Assembly (NCBI GenBank): GCA_029204225.1
Contig: CM055104.1
Span: 46,712,523-46,776,522 of the forward strand
DNA: 64,000 nucleotides
Origin: Diphasiastrum complanatum
Taxonomy: Eukaryota; Streptophyta; Lycopodiopsida; Lycopodiales; Lycopodiaceae
Direction: 5' to 3'
Every line of letters begins with the position of its first letter. Position 1 is the stretch's first letter. Shown in pieces: positions 1-18,726 of this stretch. The translations under genes were made by a program, and so were the position numbers. The notes under the pieces are model-generated. The model ran no database searches and was not told where the DNA came from. It was given only the letters and a program-made list of their open reading frames with translations.

Positions 1-1775
<1,775 letters not shown>

Positions 1776-2944
1776 GGGATGTAAGTCTCACAAGGTTGAT
1801 GGAGGTTTAGGATGTCGTTCACCTCAAATTTGTACTTGAAGTAAAAGGTGGGAGCCTTGGAGATTTCTACATGTTTAGCAATGGTGGAAATACGATATGT
1901 TTCTTATTGAGTTAGGAAAACTTCTAGACACTTATTGACTTCTGCGGTCCATGTAAGCACATGCTGTTGATTTTTTCTGCTGGTTCCATGTAGAATTCGT
2001 AACTGCATATGATAGATACTACCAAAAAAAATGCCTTCATCCAAAGGCCATATGCAGCCAATGCTTCATTGCCACATGACGGGTGGCTTTGGAGGTAAGT
2101 TAAAATAGTAGAATTGTCTTTTGAGAGGCATGATCTGTTTGCAATCTTGATGAGTGCAAATTTTCGACCGAAGTATTATCAAATAAGAAAGAGTCTGCTA
2201 GGCTTTCAGCAAGCCTAGTTCCAGTAATCTTTATGAGAACAACTGCATATGAAATCATGTCTCATATGTTAAATGTTTACTGGAGTTTTCTGATTTGTAG
2301 GTTACGATTGAGTTTGGTTATCTAGAACATTGTCCTTTGAGCGCTCAAATTTGCATGGACTGGACTTTGGTTGACAATTTGGGATTTAACTGCACACCAA
2401 TTGGTGCAGTTTATTATTGAATATCGACACATTTTCAGGCTTATTGACTGCACTCTTAGATTTTGAGGATGATAACTTTCTCAAATGCTGCATTTTATAA
2501 ACTTTGTTTAGTACATCATCCTAAAAGTACCTCATTTTGAAAAATAATGACAACTTTTTCTCAGCTTGACATTTGACGATTCTCCCACCGTTTCCATGAA
2601 ATATCGAATACTTGTTGACAGTGGTTTACATGTTTGATATTTGGATAGCCAGTTATGATGAACCAAAAAATATTGTAGAATGCGCATGCAAAAGTTTTTT
2701 CAATCTGATCAGCCATGTGGGTGGTTGAAATTACTAGCAATTTCTCTTTTGACAGTGCATAAAGGAGACGAGTCTGTGTGCTGTAAAAACCAATGTTGCT
2801 CAGCAGGCCAGCATCTGTTACTTCAATGAAATTTGGAATTGGATGTTTTGCTGTAAAATCTTGTCAACAATACTTATTGTGTATGTAGGCAAAGCACTCA
2901 AGCCTTGAATGTCGAAGTCCAGAGTTGAATGAATATTTGAATCT
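1776..2944. other. TPI 3' UTR and downstream non-coding DNA
   Basis: No coding region with supporting motif or codon pattern on either strand. The first few hundred bases should include the TPI 3' UTR; no unambiguous poly(A) signal was chosen. Confidence 0.5.
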
Positions 2945-2961
2945 TGACACAGGCCATTATG

Positions 2962-3054
2962 CTTCTTGGTTTCTGAGGGGAGGCTCGAACTTGGGACCAA
3001 AGAAACTTTGGATGCCAAGGTAATCAACTGAGCCAACCCCATTGGGTGATAATG
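2962..3054 (-). mobile_element. Very short tRNA-like SINE, copy 1
   Basis: On the minus strand this reads as a tRNA-like module of about 93 bp: a pol III A-box-like GGCTCAGTTGATTACC, a perfect CCAAAG-TTT-CTTTGG hairpin, a B-box-like AGTTCGAGCC, then CTCCCCT pairing back to the 5' GGGG, ending AACCAAGAAG. It is flanked by direct repeats tgacacaggccattatg (2945-2961) and tgacacagccattatg (3055-3070), differing by one base, as expected of a target-site duplication. No poly(A) tail and no body beyond the tRNA-like part are seen. A second copy lies at 10264-10350. Family name not recognised. Confidence 0.8.
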
Positions 3055-3070
3055 TGACACAGCCATTATG

Positions 3071-3780
3071 AAGTTAGTATGTGGCATATGCATGTGGCTA
3101 TCATAGACATATGTGTGGCATGGGGATACGATTGTTTGTTGTGTAAGCAAGAATTCTGACCTTCACTACCTGTTGTACATATATGTCACATAATACAACT
3201 GATTTATTCTGATTTTCATTGGGGAGTTCGACCTTGTATAAAAGCTATGACCAAGTCATTTGTAGTTATGTATATAGTTGATGTTATATAGTTCATGTAT
3301 GTACAACGACAAAATGTCAGGCTTTACTAGTACTGATTTCTAGAAGATTTCTGTATGGTTGTTATTGTTGGCATTTTGTAGATGTAACATCTCTCATGAG
3401 ATTAGAGGAAAAGTTTGCTAGAGTTGCAATGCAAGGATTGACAGAGTAATTGTACATAATTGGTGTAGCTCAAAAGAAGGGTGGTTCAATATTTGTACTG
3501 CCACATGCTCGATTGGGGTTGGAAAAATAGATGCTCCTTCGAAGCATCGAATTCTGTCAATTAAAGGTTTGTGCTATTGCCGGTTATTTGGACGCCAAGA
3601 CGTGGAAGGTCATGTTGTTTACTGCTAAATAAACACAATGCCGAATCATTTTAGGAGCACCACAGCAAGAAGTGTCACAAATATTGGACATCAATATTGC
3701 TTCTACAAAGTAGGGTTTCACAGCAACGAGTTGCATATTGGACATTGATTATAAAAAGAGAATCCAATATTTACATAGCT
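3071..3780. other. Gene-free stretch
   Basis: AT-rich DNA with no supported feature on either strand. Confidence 0.4.
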
Positions 3781-3899
3781 TTCAAGGCAGAAAAGTAAGA
3801 TGTGTCTGGATTTTTTCCAAGGCAGAAAGATGTGTCTGGATTTGTTTCAAGGCAGAAAAGTAAGAATGGATTCGATTCAAGGCAGAAAAGTAAGATGTG
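3781..3899. repeat. Minisatellite, four units of 30-35 bp
   Basis: Units beginning caaggcagaaa(ag) at 3783, 3818, 3848 and 3878; the longest continue with taagatgtgtctggattt. Spacing is 35, 30 and 30 bp. The open frame across it is a by-product of the repeat. Confidence 0.8.
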
Positions 3900-5195
3900 C
3901 CAACAAAATGTAATTCTTATGCCTACAGCCTTATTATCAAGGTAATTAGGATGTGGATTTACTTGTGCTTGATCCCTTTTTAATACATTTGTTGATTTTT
4001 GCACTTACACCCTGAAAATGCATATATTTAATGTGCAAACAATCGCAACTACAACATAAGAGTAGCATAAATCTTCAAGAGTGCTAAATACAAAATAGGC
4101 ACATTGTCCAAGCGAAGCCTACAAAGTGTGATGGTAGACTTTCCTCATTTTGATTGCATCCAAAAGAATCCAAGTGAACACTAAGTTCATGTTATGCCTT
4201 ACGTAGCACAAGCTTTCATAGTGGCAATAAGCGTATTTTGACCATGTCAAATAAGTAATGAGACATAGGATTTTATATTCAAGAAGTAGAGCACCGCTTT
4301 AGCTCTTTCACAACATTGTTCTTCTTTTGACAACACTAGAAACTGGATTCACATGCTATAACTATTAGAGAAAATGAAAAGGTCAGCAATGCGAATAGCT
4401 TCATAGAAGTTTTGGGTAGAGAAATTTAAAAGGCTCTAGGTTACAAAAGAGAGAAATTATTTGATGCAAAAAAGAATTGGATTTCATAATAATGTATATA
4501 ATGGAAATAACTACAATAGCTTATGTAATAATTCTTCGATATTAGGATATGAAATATTTCACATGCATAATCTAGGAGACGAATGAAATCCATTTAGTTT
4601 GAATCTCGACTTCGACAAGGAGTCCTTGCATTATGTGGAAATTGAGGATGTGTGTGCATGTGCGTGTTTTGCAAAACCTAGCAATAATTTTGCAATTTTT
4701 TCACAAATCAAACTAATACCAAAATTTCTCACTACAATTTCAAACAATTTTCATTTTAGAATATGCACGTTGTGTTTCAAGGAAACTTTCACTACTACAA
4801 TCATATAAAACATGAAACTTGTAATACAAACTTCTTCCCTTATACTTTGTCACTCTTCCAAAAGTTGAGGGAAGTCTACTCACCTCTACCCATCCACAAA
4901 AAAATCATATCACAACAAATACTTTTTTTTTTTTTTTGGAATTGTTGGTGTCTACATAAGTTCCCAAATGCTATCCATGTCGCACCTAGTTTGAGTTGTG
5001 TAGTGTGAGGGTATTATGAACCATGTTTTGATTGTAACATGCCAAATCTTGAGGCCATGCTATTAGCACACTTGTATTACGCTCAGTTGAGTTCTTAGAC
5101 GAAGCATATATTTCAATTCTATTTTCTAATTTCCAAGGTAGATACGACAATTTCAAAACCGTGTCGCTTATTGTACTTCAATTCATGGCTTAAAT
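3900..5195. other. Gene-free AT-rich stretch
   Basis: Only short open frames without recognisable domains; an 18-base T run near 4921. Nothing else supported. Confidence 0.4.
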
Positions 5196-5588
5196 TGTTG
5201 CAAATTCACCTAACTTAGCAAAGGAAGTGAGTTTTGCTATGTATTCCATCTCTCCATAGTGAGAACATAGATTATTTTTGGAGCACATTGGCAACTCGAG
5301 TTTCTACTCTCATGTACATTGTTTTTTTGATGATCCAAATGAAACCAACTCTTTAAAGACTTCAAACTCAGCTTGCAGGCCGTACTATAGCCTGTAGTAC
5401 ACACGTACCAACTCGAATTTGTGTCTATGATCTATATTTTGATTATCACTGCTTGTTGTTTGTGAACCTGCCAATCTAGATCAAGTTTTTGGTAACTAGT
5501 TTTCTGATAGATTGGTAAGCAAGCACATAATAACTCTTGTAGATCACTTAAGATCCATTTTTGGTCCACAAAGTACTGTACTTTCACA
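5196..5588 (+). mobile_element. 3' part of a Copia LTR (family D), isolated
   Basis: Matches the 3' half of the LTR at 51690-52387 in the same order: cacctaactt, aaaggaagt, tgctatgtattcc, the block around aatgaaacca, cacttgttgtttgt-like and ctagatcaagtttttgg segments, ending in aaagtactgtactttcaca. The LTR end is not followed by a primer-binding site, so this is a 5'-truncated solo LTR fragment. Identity is partial, suggesting an old insertion. Confidence 0.7.
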
Positions 5589-5709
5589 TGTAGATCCTGT
5601 CACAGACGGTAGTAGACCCGAGGACATAGTTGAATTCCATCTAGGTTTGTTTCTGTGGGAATCACAACAGCAATATCAGAGTGAAACAATTCGTGTCTGA
5701 ATCACATAC

Positions 5710-7030
5710 ATTATCACCGACATTATATCCCCTCAGTATTCACACTTGGACTAATACTTATTTATGCTTGCACCTAGACTTATATTAAAACTCTTGTACT
5801 TGTTTACATAAACCAACACTAGCACTTGCACTTAGTGATGCAAGTGAAGATCTTAGTGAATGAAAATGATTGGGGCATTGGAAACTATAAATCATGTACC
5901 GAAATTTAGGGATGATAATTATGTTCTATCTCCTCCACCATATTCGCTTCAGACTCAAAAATACACTAACTTATTAACCCACACTGACGCTAACGGTTTC
6001 ACTTAAACTTACGTGTGATTACTTACACACACACAACACTAACACTTACCCACTTACACCTATGCGTACAATTGCACTTACCAACTTACATGTGTACTTA
6101 TGCATGCACACCAAAACATACACTACTACACTCACACTTACATCCACTAGCACATAGACTTATATTTGCATGCTTAGATTTATATTCGTACATCCTCGCT
6201 TACACTTACTTACACTTAAGCACTAGCACTTATCTTCACACACTTACCCTTATGTTTACACGCTTAGACGTATATTCACACGTACACGTACACTTGCACT
6301 TACTTACAATAATAGTTATAATTTTTGTTCTATCTCCTCCACCTTATTCGATTCAGATTCAGAATTACACTTAAATACACCCACGGTGCAACGATAACGC
6401 TTACATTTAAACTAACATGCACTCCCACATTCATGTCCACACTCACACCCACACTTAACTACCCTTGCACTTACTCTAATTTACACTCACAATTACAATT
6501 GCTTACACTTACCCACATATATTCACACGTGCATGTACACTTACACTTACACACTAACGCAGTCTTGCACTTACACGTAGATTTGTATTCGCACTCGTAC
6601 TTATACTTACACGTAAATTTTTATTCACACTCCTACTTATACTTACTTGCGCTTGCACATAGACTTATATCAAAACACTTGGACTTATATACATAAACCC
6701 ACACTGGCACTTACACTTGGTGAACTAAGTGAGTGCCAACGAGTGAGACAATGGAAGTGTAGATCATGTATCGAAATATAGGGATACAAATTTTGTTCTA
6801 TCTCCTTCACCTTATTCACATTAGAATCACGTGCACACTGACACGTACACACATACACCTTAACCTTACATCTACTGACATTAACAATTAGACTTGTATT
6901 CACACACTGAGACTTGTACTTACTTATGCTTACACTTACACACACACACACACACATAGACACACACTCATTTAGACTATACATAAGCCCACACTTTACT
7001 TACAGTTACACGGACTTGCATTTAAAAAAA
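5710..7030 (+). repeat. CACTTA-rich satellite with a higher-order unit
   Basis: Long degenerate array of CACTTA/CACACTTACA-type hexamers, interrupted three times by a non-repetitive block containing tgttctatctcctccacc-ttattc (about 5923, 6327 and 6798). The first and third blocks are preceded by a related stretch with gaaa(t)tagggat. The order array, block, array, block, array indicates a higher-order repeat of roughly 400-470 bp. Open frames rich in His, Leu, Tyr and Thr across it are repeat artefacts. Confidence 0.75.
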
Positions 7031-7289
7031 AAAAAACTCGTGAAACTCGCAAACCGTTTACTCATAGATTGTCCGAGCTCGTTGCTCTTATAAGATCCAA
7101 GAGCATACATTTGATGACACAACCACTTGCTTTCAAAATGATTTGGAAACATATCTAAGCCATTAAAGACATGAAATATGTCCATACAAGAGGCATCATA
7201 CAAGACTAGCATTGCCTCACTTGAACTTTGAGATGTAGAAATCTCAACAAAGCAAGATGGTGCATCAAATAATGGGGAAAAAAATGGGT

Positions 7290-7580
7290 CAAGGGGGGAG
7301 GAGTGTTATGTGCATGTCCCTTTTATTGAGGATTTGGAACATTTCTAAACATTGGAATTAGGCCTCCAATGGCAAGTTTATTAGTTGTGGAATAAAGCAT
7401 GGTGTATGATGGTTAAATGCATGATGAAAGACTATTAATTGGAATTGGAGTTCTGTTAGTGTGTAGATTGCATGGACACATGCATAGGCTACTTGGGTCA
7501 ATATTTGCTAGTGAAAACTTGCCCTCCTCATCATTGAGTTTCATGTTTTTATTGTTTGTCTCCTCTCTCACATAAGGTAT
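7290..7580 (+). mobile_element. Candidate polypurine tract and 5' edge of a Ty3-type LTR
   Basis: Sequence tcaaggggggaggag (7289-7303) followed by TGTTATGTGCATGTCCC. The same arrangement, tcaaggggggaaaa then TGTTATGTCCATGTCC, is found on the minus strand at 25391-25406 just after a Ty3 chromodomain. The right end of this LTR was not found, and no pol is readable upstream. Confidence 0.4.
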
Positions 7581-8040
7581 TCACACCCCATGGCTAAGGG
7601 ATGAGGCTTTTGATGACTGATCAAATGCCTTTAGTTCGTTGGGTGGTTTGGCTCCATGCCATGTTCTTTCAGGTGTCCTTGCAAGCAGGTCCTTGGGTGG
7701 TCATTTGGATGAAAGTCTACAAGGAGCCAAAAGCTGATTTCTATTTGATGGAGACGGAAATGTCAAAAACTAATATGAGGAGTTTTATAGCTTTTCCACA
7801 ATGTATGAAGGCAATTTCAAAATTGAGCACCTAGTTAGAGAAGGGATAGAGGGTGAGGAGAGAAATATTAAGAGCAATATTAAAAGCTTAAATTTTGAAA
7901 TGCTCATGATAGAGGTCAAGGATTTGACATCAATTGTTGAAAACCAATATAAATGAACTTGGCTTGTCCATGTTGGAGAAAGAATAGTGATGTTGATGAT
8001 AAAAATGCAGCAAACTAATCCCATTTGATCCTAGAAATGA

Positions 8041-8642
8041 TGGAGAAAGCACTTACTTAAGATCCAAACAAGATCTAGAAGCTAGATTACTAATCAACAC
8101 ATTGATTCCTACCTTATCTTGGCTTGAACTCCATGAATTAGTTCCAAAACTCTTCACACATGTGAAAGTACGGCCTGTCGCCGCCTGTGTACTGTACCTG
8201 CAACTCCAAACTCATTCAATCATCACAAAAAATTATATGCCATCACAAAAAATCATATGCCCATAGCATTCATCAATCAAATCATAGACTCAAACTAGTC
8301 AAGAAGGAAAATCTCGATTTTGCTCATAATTGAATGGAAATCCCATCACATATTTATACATGTAGAGCTCGGATCTGAGCATATCCACTTGATCCACCCT
8401 ATTTAGGGTCAATGCCTCAAGATCCAAAAACAATGAGAAAAGTGTTATTTTTAGCTCCTACTTTTTCTCTACCCTATCTATGCACTCTTTGACATATCCC
8501 AAAGGTACCATTCCAAAGCTAGGTTAATGATTTGCCTTAGAATAAGGTATCCTATGCATTTGGCACGTGTGACATTCCACAACATGGCCTCAAAGTCATT
8601 TACAAGTGGTAATTGTGCAAAGTAGCTTGTGTAAATTTAACA
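8041..8642 (-). mobile_element. Solo Copia-like LTR, 602 bp
   Basis: On the minus strand starts TGTTAAATTTACACAAGC and ends GCTTTCTCCA. Shares blocks with 37437-37815 (ctcattgtttttggatct, the gatagggtagagagaaa-type block, gcataggat, ctcagatccgagc). Contains the palindrome-like ttcacacatgtgaa found in the other LTR families. No primer-binding site or polypurine tract adjoins it, and no exact 5-bp target duplication is visible (aatga / gttga). Confidence 0.65.
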
Positions 8643-10250
8643 GTTGAGAGAGATTTATCTAGGGGCACATTTAAGAGGAGATAATATGACACACAATTCT
8701 TTGTTCAACTGGATATATTATAGTGCCACATATAGTAGTTAGTGCCAATGATAAAGAGACAGGGAGAAATAACATAATCATGTATAGTGCTCCAAGACAA
8801 GAGAAAGGGCTAAAGGTGAGACCGTTGTAGAAAATGTTGGAGCCAAAGTTGTTGTGAATAGGTGTTAGGGTATGGAAAAGGGGGGGGGGGGGGGTGGTTG
8901 AGACTTGTTTTCAACAATGAAAGATCTAGTCCCAAATGATATTATAGAGATATTTCAAGTCAATTTTAAAGAGCAAAACTTTTTTCTTTTATTGGTGCAC
9001 TTGTTTAGTGAGGCATTACATGTGAGAGTGAAGCAATAGGCTTTGATAAGTAAAGACTTTGATAGCGAAGATGTTTACCACTAAAAATACTTGTACTTGA
9101 TGATTGAGTATCATTATATAGATTCATTTTCAATTTTGATTGTTAAATATCATCTTGCAGATTTAATATATTTACGTAACTACGAAGATATTTTGAAGTG
9201 GGTGATTATGTTTGACTAGAAATAGTGACTTAAGGAACAACATTCTTTAACTTGTTATTCCTTTGAAAGTACAATGAACAAGATAGTTTTAAATGAACTT
9301 AACTTGTTGAGCCAACATGTGGTCAAACAAGTAGTAGAACAACTTGAAAACATGACATACCACACATAGTTTGCAAGCCAATGAATTTCATCAAATTCAA
9401 GAGAAAATAAAATATGTACAATGTATTTCAAAATGCTATATTGAACTAAAACTTGCACTCAAGGTATTTTTTTTAGAGTTTAAGTGTGCACTACAACAAA
9501 TAATTAAATCACAAACAAGATATAAAAAATTGTCTACAAACAAACATACATCAATGACCAAATGTATAATGGTATTTAATTATGACAACTTGATGCTAGA
9601 GTTACTTTAGTTCTAGACAAGGTATCCTTCAATTTTGTTTTCTTCTAGCATTTTAGCATTCTACCTATAAATTGTGCTTAAGGATTAGGAATCGTCTCCA
9701 TCATACGTATATGTCATCTGTGCATTCATTAGTTGAACCTTTTTCAGTTTCTTGAATATGTAATTTGTGCACTTGCTTTAGTACCGTGCTAATGGATTGC
9801 TCGACTTCAATAGATCCACATGCTATAGGATTCTCAAAGTAAGTACTACCTATTTAATAATGACAAGTGTTATTTAGGCTCATAAAATGCTAATTTAAAT
9901 GCTCCAATCCATATACAGTTCCCATTGTAAGAGATATAAAAAATTCATACAATCATGATTTCTAAGAGTCAAAGACAAAATCTTTGACATGCTTTATTGG
10001 GTTGCATGTATGTACATCATAAACTTTTTTTCCTACTATCAAGAAAATATTGGATTTTGAAGATTGTGTGATGAAGGCATAAATGCAAATATTGTTTATG
10101 ATAACACAATTGGCTCCACAAAATATATTTTCTTTGTTGAAGGAACCCTATAGCTTGTTATACTCAATGGTTAAGATGAATGAAACCAACATAATTTATT
10201 GTAAGGAGTATTTCCAAAAATTCAAGAATACATTGCCATTAGCATAAATG
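8643..10250. other. Gene-free AT-rich stretch with a 14-G run
   Basis: A mononucleotide run of 14 G at 8881-8894. No coding region, RNA gene or recognisable element. Confidence 0.4.
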
Positions 10251-10263
10251 AATTACAACAATG

Positions 10264-10350
10264 CTTCTTGGTTTCCAAGGGGAGGCTCGAACCTGGGACC
10301 AAAGAAACTTTGGATGCCAAGCCAACCAACTGAGCCAACCCCGTTGGGTG
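10264..10350 (-). mobile_element. Very short tRNA-like SINE, copy 2
   Basis: Same element as 2962-3054 (about 90% alike). Minus strand: GGGGTTGGCTCAGTTGG (A-box region), the CCAAAG-TTT-CTTTGG hairpin, CCCAGGTTCGAGCC (canonical B box GGTTCGAGCC), CTCCCC, end AACCAAGAAG. Flanks aattacaacaatg (10251-10263) and aactgcaacaatg (10351-10363) form an 11/13 target duplication. Both copies have the same two ends, which fixes the element at about 87-93 bp. This copy has the better-preserved B box. Confidence 0.8.
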
Positions 10351-10363
10351 AACTGCAACAATG

Positions 10364-14867
<4,504 letters not shown>

Positions 14868-15224
14868 GTATAATAAAGATAAATCTCAACAACTAGCAAA
14901 TCCAACAATTGATAAATCAAAACAACAAGATAAGGAGACACCACAACCAAAAATCAGTAGCAGATTTTTGGGCGGCCTCCTCCAAACAAAACTTGCTGAA
15001 AACTGGTTGCATAAAAATCAGATTTGAGATTCTGATTTTTGGGTGCCAAAAATTGCTCCTCCAAGATCTCTGATGGCCGCCCTCCTTCAACCTGAAAAGA
15101 GACAAAAAAGCTGATCCAAACTCCACTTGAAAAGATCAGCAAGATGCTGAAATTTCACAACAAAAAACAGAGAAGCTCCTCTTCTGGTAGGGCGCCAATA
15201 AACAAGCTTGCTGCAGATCCGGTA

Positions 15225-15236
15225 GCTTTGATACCA
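15225..15236 (-). other. Primer-binding site of LTR family F
   Basis: Minus strand TGGTATCAAAGC, one base from TGGTATCAGAGC, complementary to the 3' end of initiator tRNA-Met; it abuts the LTR at 15237. Confidence 0.75.
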
Positions 15237-15619
15237 TGTAGGAAAGCAAGAGTCAAGTCACCGAGATCTAGTTATCAATCAATCTCCACAGAAAACACGA
15301 GAGAAGAGGCTGGGCGCCCAACTCCATGAGAGAGAGAGAGAAAACAACAACAAGAGCAATGGAGAGCAATGCTTAGCCAAACTGTTCAAAATGGAATACA
15401 CAATGAGCATCTAAGTACTCTACTTGGATGTGGCCAAATGCCACCAAACCCTAAGGTTAACCACTTACTAAATAGAGGGCACCCCCAAAAGTCAAGATAG
15501 GGCCCCTAAACAAAATTAGACCCCTAAGGACCCACGAGTCAGTATATGACCAAAATTGGGTCCAACTGAACTTAAGACAAACTGAAGATGGCCTAAATAA
15601 CTAAATACCCATGGTTACA
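15237..15619 (-). mobile_element. Copia LTR, family F, 383 bp
   Basis: Minus strand starts TGTAACCATGGGTATTT and ends CTTGCTTTCCTACA, immediately followed by the primer-binding site at 15225-15236. This is therefore a 5' LTR of a minus-strand element whose internal region (below 15225) has no recognisable coding sequence; its partner LTR was not found. It abuts the truncated Copia E. Confidence 0.7.
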
Positions 15620-15669
15620 CAAATCTCGACCTTTTGGGTCAAAGTAACCTATGGATTAACTTTAGCATA

Positions 15670-18600
15670 GTCATTTATTTCTAATAGAATTCACTAGACA
15701 AAGAAGCTTTAACATTTCTTATGCCTTCAGCATCATTTCTTGTTAATATGATATCATCAACATAAAGTACTAAAATGATGATCTTTCCATCATTACATTT
15801 GATGTACAAAGAAGGCTCATAAGAGCTAATCACAAAGCCAAGAGAGTAGAGAAAATCATGCAACCTAGAGTACCAAGCTCTAGGTGCTTGCTTCAAGCCA
15901 TATAGGCTCTTCCTTAAGTGACAAACCTTGTCCTCTTCACCATCCTTGATGAAGCCCTCAGGTTGCAACATGTATATTTCCTCCTCCAAGTAGGCATTTG
16001 TCACATCCATTTGATAGAGATTTCACTTGAATAAAGTAGCAATACAAATGATCAATCTAATGGTTACAAGCTTTGCTACAGGAGCAAATGTTTCTTCATA
16101 ATCTATGCCTTTAGTTTGAACAAACCCCTTAGCAACCAGTCTAGCTTTGTACTTACTTATAGATCCATCTTGATTGTACTTTAATCTATAGATCCACTTA
16201 CATGCAAGTGACTTCTTCCCATATGGAAGGTGTACAAGATTCTAAGTTTGATTATCTATCAAAGTATCAAACTCTACTTGCATTGCATCTCTCCAAACTT
16301 GTGATCTACTTGCATCTTCATAACATGATGGCTCTTCAAGCATTGTGGTTAGAAAAGAGTAAGAGGTAGAAGGAGTTGTGTCTTCCCTTTGCTTCTCTTT
16401 CTCAAAGTATGTGAGCCTTGAAGGCTCGGCCTTGCTCCTTGTGGATCTTCTCGGCTCCTTTGGAACTTGATTTTGATCTTCCAAAAGATCATTTTCAAGA
16501 GGCTCCTCCTCTAGTGTTTCAAGATCTTCATGACCTAAAAGATTAGATGCATTTGGAGACAACTTGTAACTTTGAGTTTCATCAAATAAGACATCCTTGC
16601 TAACTTTTAATTTCCTTGAAATAGGATCAAACATCCTATATCCTTTGCTATTTTCAATATAGCCTACAAATATTCCTTTGAAGGAAGTTGCATCTTCTTT
16701 CCTTCTTGTTTCCAAAGGAATGTGGACATAACATATACATCCAAACACTTTAAAATCTTTTACATCGGGCTTATTGCCAAACAAAGCTTGAAATGGTGAG
16801 ATCCCACCAATAGCACTACTAGGAAGCCTATTACATAAGTAATTAGCACAAGTTATGGCCTCCCCCCAAAAAGTGATGGGTATTAAAGACTTTGCACATT
16901 CACAAAGACTCCTATTTTTCCTCTCGGCCACCACATTTTGTTGGGGGGTGTAAGGACAAATGAGCTCTCTCTTAATGCCATTGATCTCACAAAACTTGTT
17001 GGAGATATACTCTCCATTATTACATCTTAGAACTTTAATGCAAAAACTAAGTTGCTTTTCCACTAGGGACTTAAACTTTACAAAAACTTCATATACAAGG
17101 CTTTTCCTAGGCAATAATTCAATCCAAGTGTATCTAGTACAATCATCTCTAAAAGTCACATACATTAAAGCACCTCCATTACTTTCATGAGAAAAAGCAT
17201 GTACATCCGAACGGATAAGATCCAAAGGCGAGGTAGATCTTGTTAAAGATCTCTTGTAGGAAGTCTTGTGTGACTTTGCAAGGCCACATGCCTCACACAC
17301 TTTGCCACACTTCTTGAAAGCTTTTGGTAGGCCGAGAGCTAGCTCCTTTGATGCCATGGATTCCATTGATTGAAGATTACGATGGCCCAATCTTTTGTGC
17401 CAAAGCTCCACTTGAGTCAACTCCCCCCTAACCATATTCACACTTTCAATAGCCACATTAGCATCCAACTTAAAGAGCCTTCCTTGCTTAATGCCACTAG
17501 CTATGTACTTATCACTTTTCAAGATGGAACACACTCCATTCTTGAAATGTACATCTAGTCCATTGTCCATTAATTGACCAATACTAAGCAAGTTTTTTGT
17601 AATGGATGGAACATACAAAACATTATCAACATCTATCCTCTTAGATGATCCTAAGCATAATGGAATAGATCCTATGCCATCTATCTTACATTCTTGATCA
17701 CTAGTAGTGTAGATTGACTTCTTAGAATCATTACAAGAAAGTAGAGTAGAAAAATAATGCTTGTTGAATGACATGTGAGAACTAGCCCCACTATCAATCT
17801 ACCATGTCTCTTGGCTTGATCTTGGCATAGATGCTACCATCGAGGATGTGTTGAAGCCATCCTCTTCCTCCTCCCCTTGTGCAAGATTGCCTTGATCTTC
17901 ACTCCCTTGTGCATTCTTCTTCTTATAACATTTGGAAGCAACGTATCCTTTCTTTAAGATCTGAACAAATCAGCCTTATATATCTGATTTAATACTTCAA
18001 AATGAATTGCTTTAATGACTCAAATCACTATTTGATCATTAGCATTCAATAGACTGAACCTAGATCTAGACAATGTACCAAAAACCTTGAATTTTGAACT
18101 AATATGCACATTTTTGAGTCAGAAACACTAAAGGAAGTAAATTTGAAGGTTGTTGTATGGTTTCACATGTGTGTACAGTACTTCAGCAGCCCACAAATCG
18201 ATCTTGACCAAAAATAATGATGATACCTCTCTCCTTGAACTCACCCTCTCAAGTAAAACTCAAAAACAACACATTGTCAATGATTTCACAAGAACTATTA
18301 ATCATTTAGATCACTCTTACCCAAAGTTGACTATTCTCTTTGGCTAGAAAATAAAAAGCTAGTCTTCCACATTTATAAGAATATTATCTATAAAATAGGA
18401 TCTAATAGAATCTTCCTATCTTATCATCTAGAAGCTTATCCACACATGTGAATGGTATCTTGACTGACATGTGTGAGTAATAACTCATTCACATGGAAGT
18501 CCAATCTACTTACATAAAGTTTGACCAATTTGACCAATTTCAAGATTCTACTCAAAGGTCAGTTTCACACTAGTGTAGATCAAGATAAAATCAATCTAAC

Positions 18601-18726
18601 TTTATAAAAGTGACTTATGTACATTCTTTCACATGTGGGAATAGACTCCACACGTGTGAGATTCTATCAAGATCAATTATCTTAAAATCTACAAAGTACA
18701 TCAAGCTGGAAGTAATATTTTTAACA
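15670..18726 (-). mobile_element. Copia element E, internally deleted and truncated
   Basis: Minus strand. A 5' LTR start TGTTAAAAATATTAC at 18726 is followed by LTR and leader sequence alignable to Copia A (38568-40023), with part of the LTR missing. At about 17955 the leader jumps to the end of a gag zinc knuckle, so nearly all of gag is deleted. Protease, integrase and the first part of reverse transcriptase follow; the element stops at about 15670 next to LTR F. No 3' LTR. Confidence 0.85.
15681..17949 (-). pseudogene. Copia E pol: protease, integrase, start of reverse transcriptase
   Basis: Reads from a zinc-knuckle end (GYVASKCYKK) into the protease motif IDSGASSHM at about 17780, where the preceding W codon has become TAG. 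A 510-codon open frame (17774-16242) carries the gag-pre-integrase WHKRLGHRN with CEACGLAKSHK, and an integrase with its acidic residues in RSDVHAF, TFRDDCTRYTW and PQQNVVAERKNRS, then the linker PRRSTRSKAEPSRLTY. Further stops separate it from the reverse transcriptase piece (16010-15681) with MDVTNAYLEEEIYM, SLYGLKQAPRAWY and YVDDI. RNase H is absent. Closest in this window to Copia A (40903 onward). Not functional. Confidence 0.9.

Noticed and set aside
2962-3054. A functional tRNA gene on the minus strand
   Set aside because: The anticodon arm does not form a normal stem with a 7-base loop, and the flanking target duplications and the second copy show a SINE.
6015-6696. Two open frames of about 120 aa rich in His, Leu, Tyr
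   Set aside because: Product of the CACTTA satellite; several frames are open and none has a domain.
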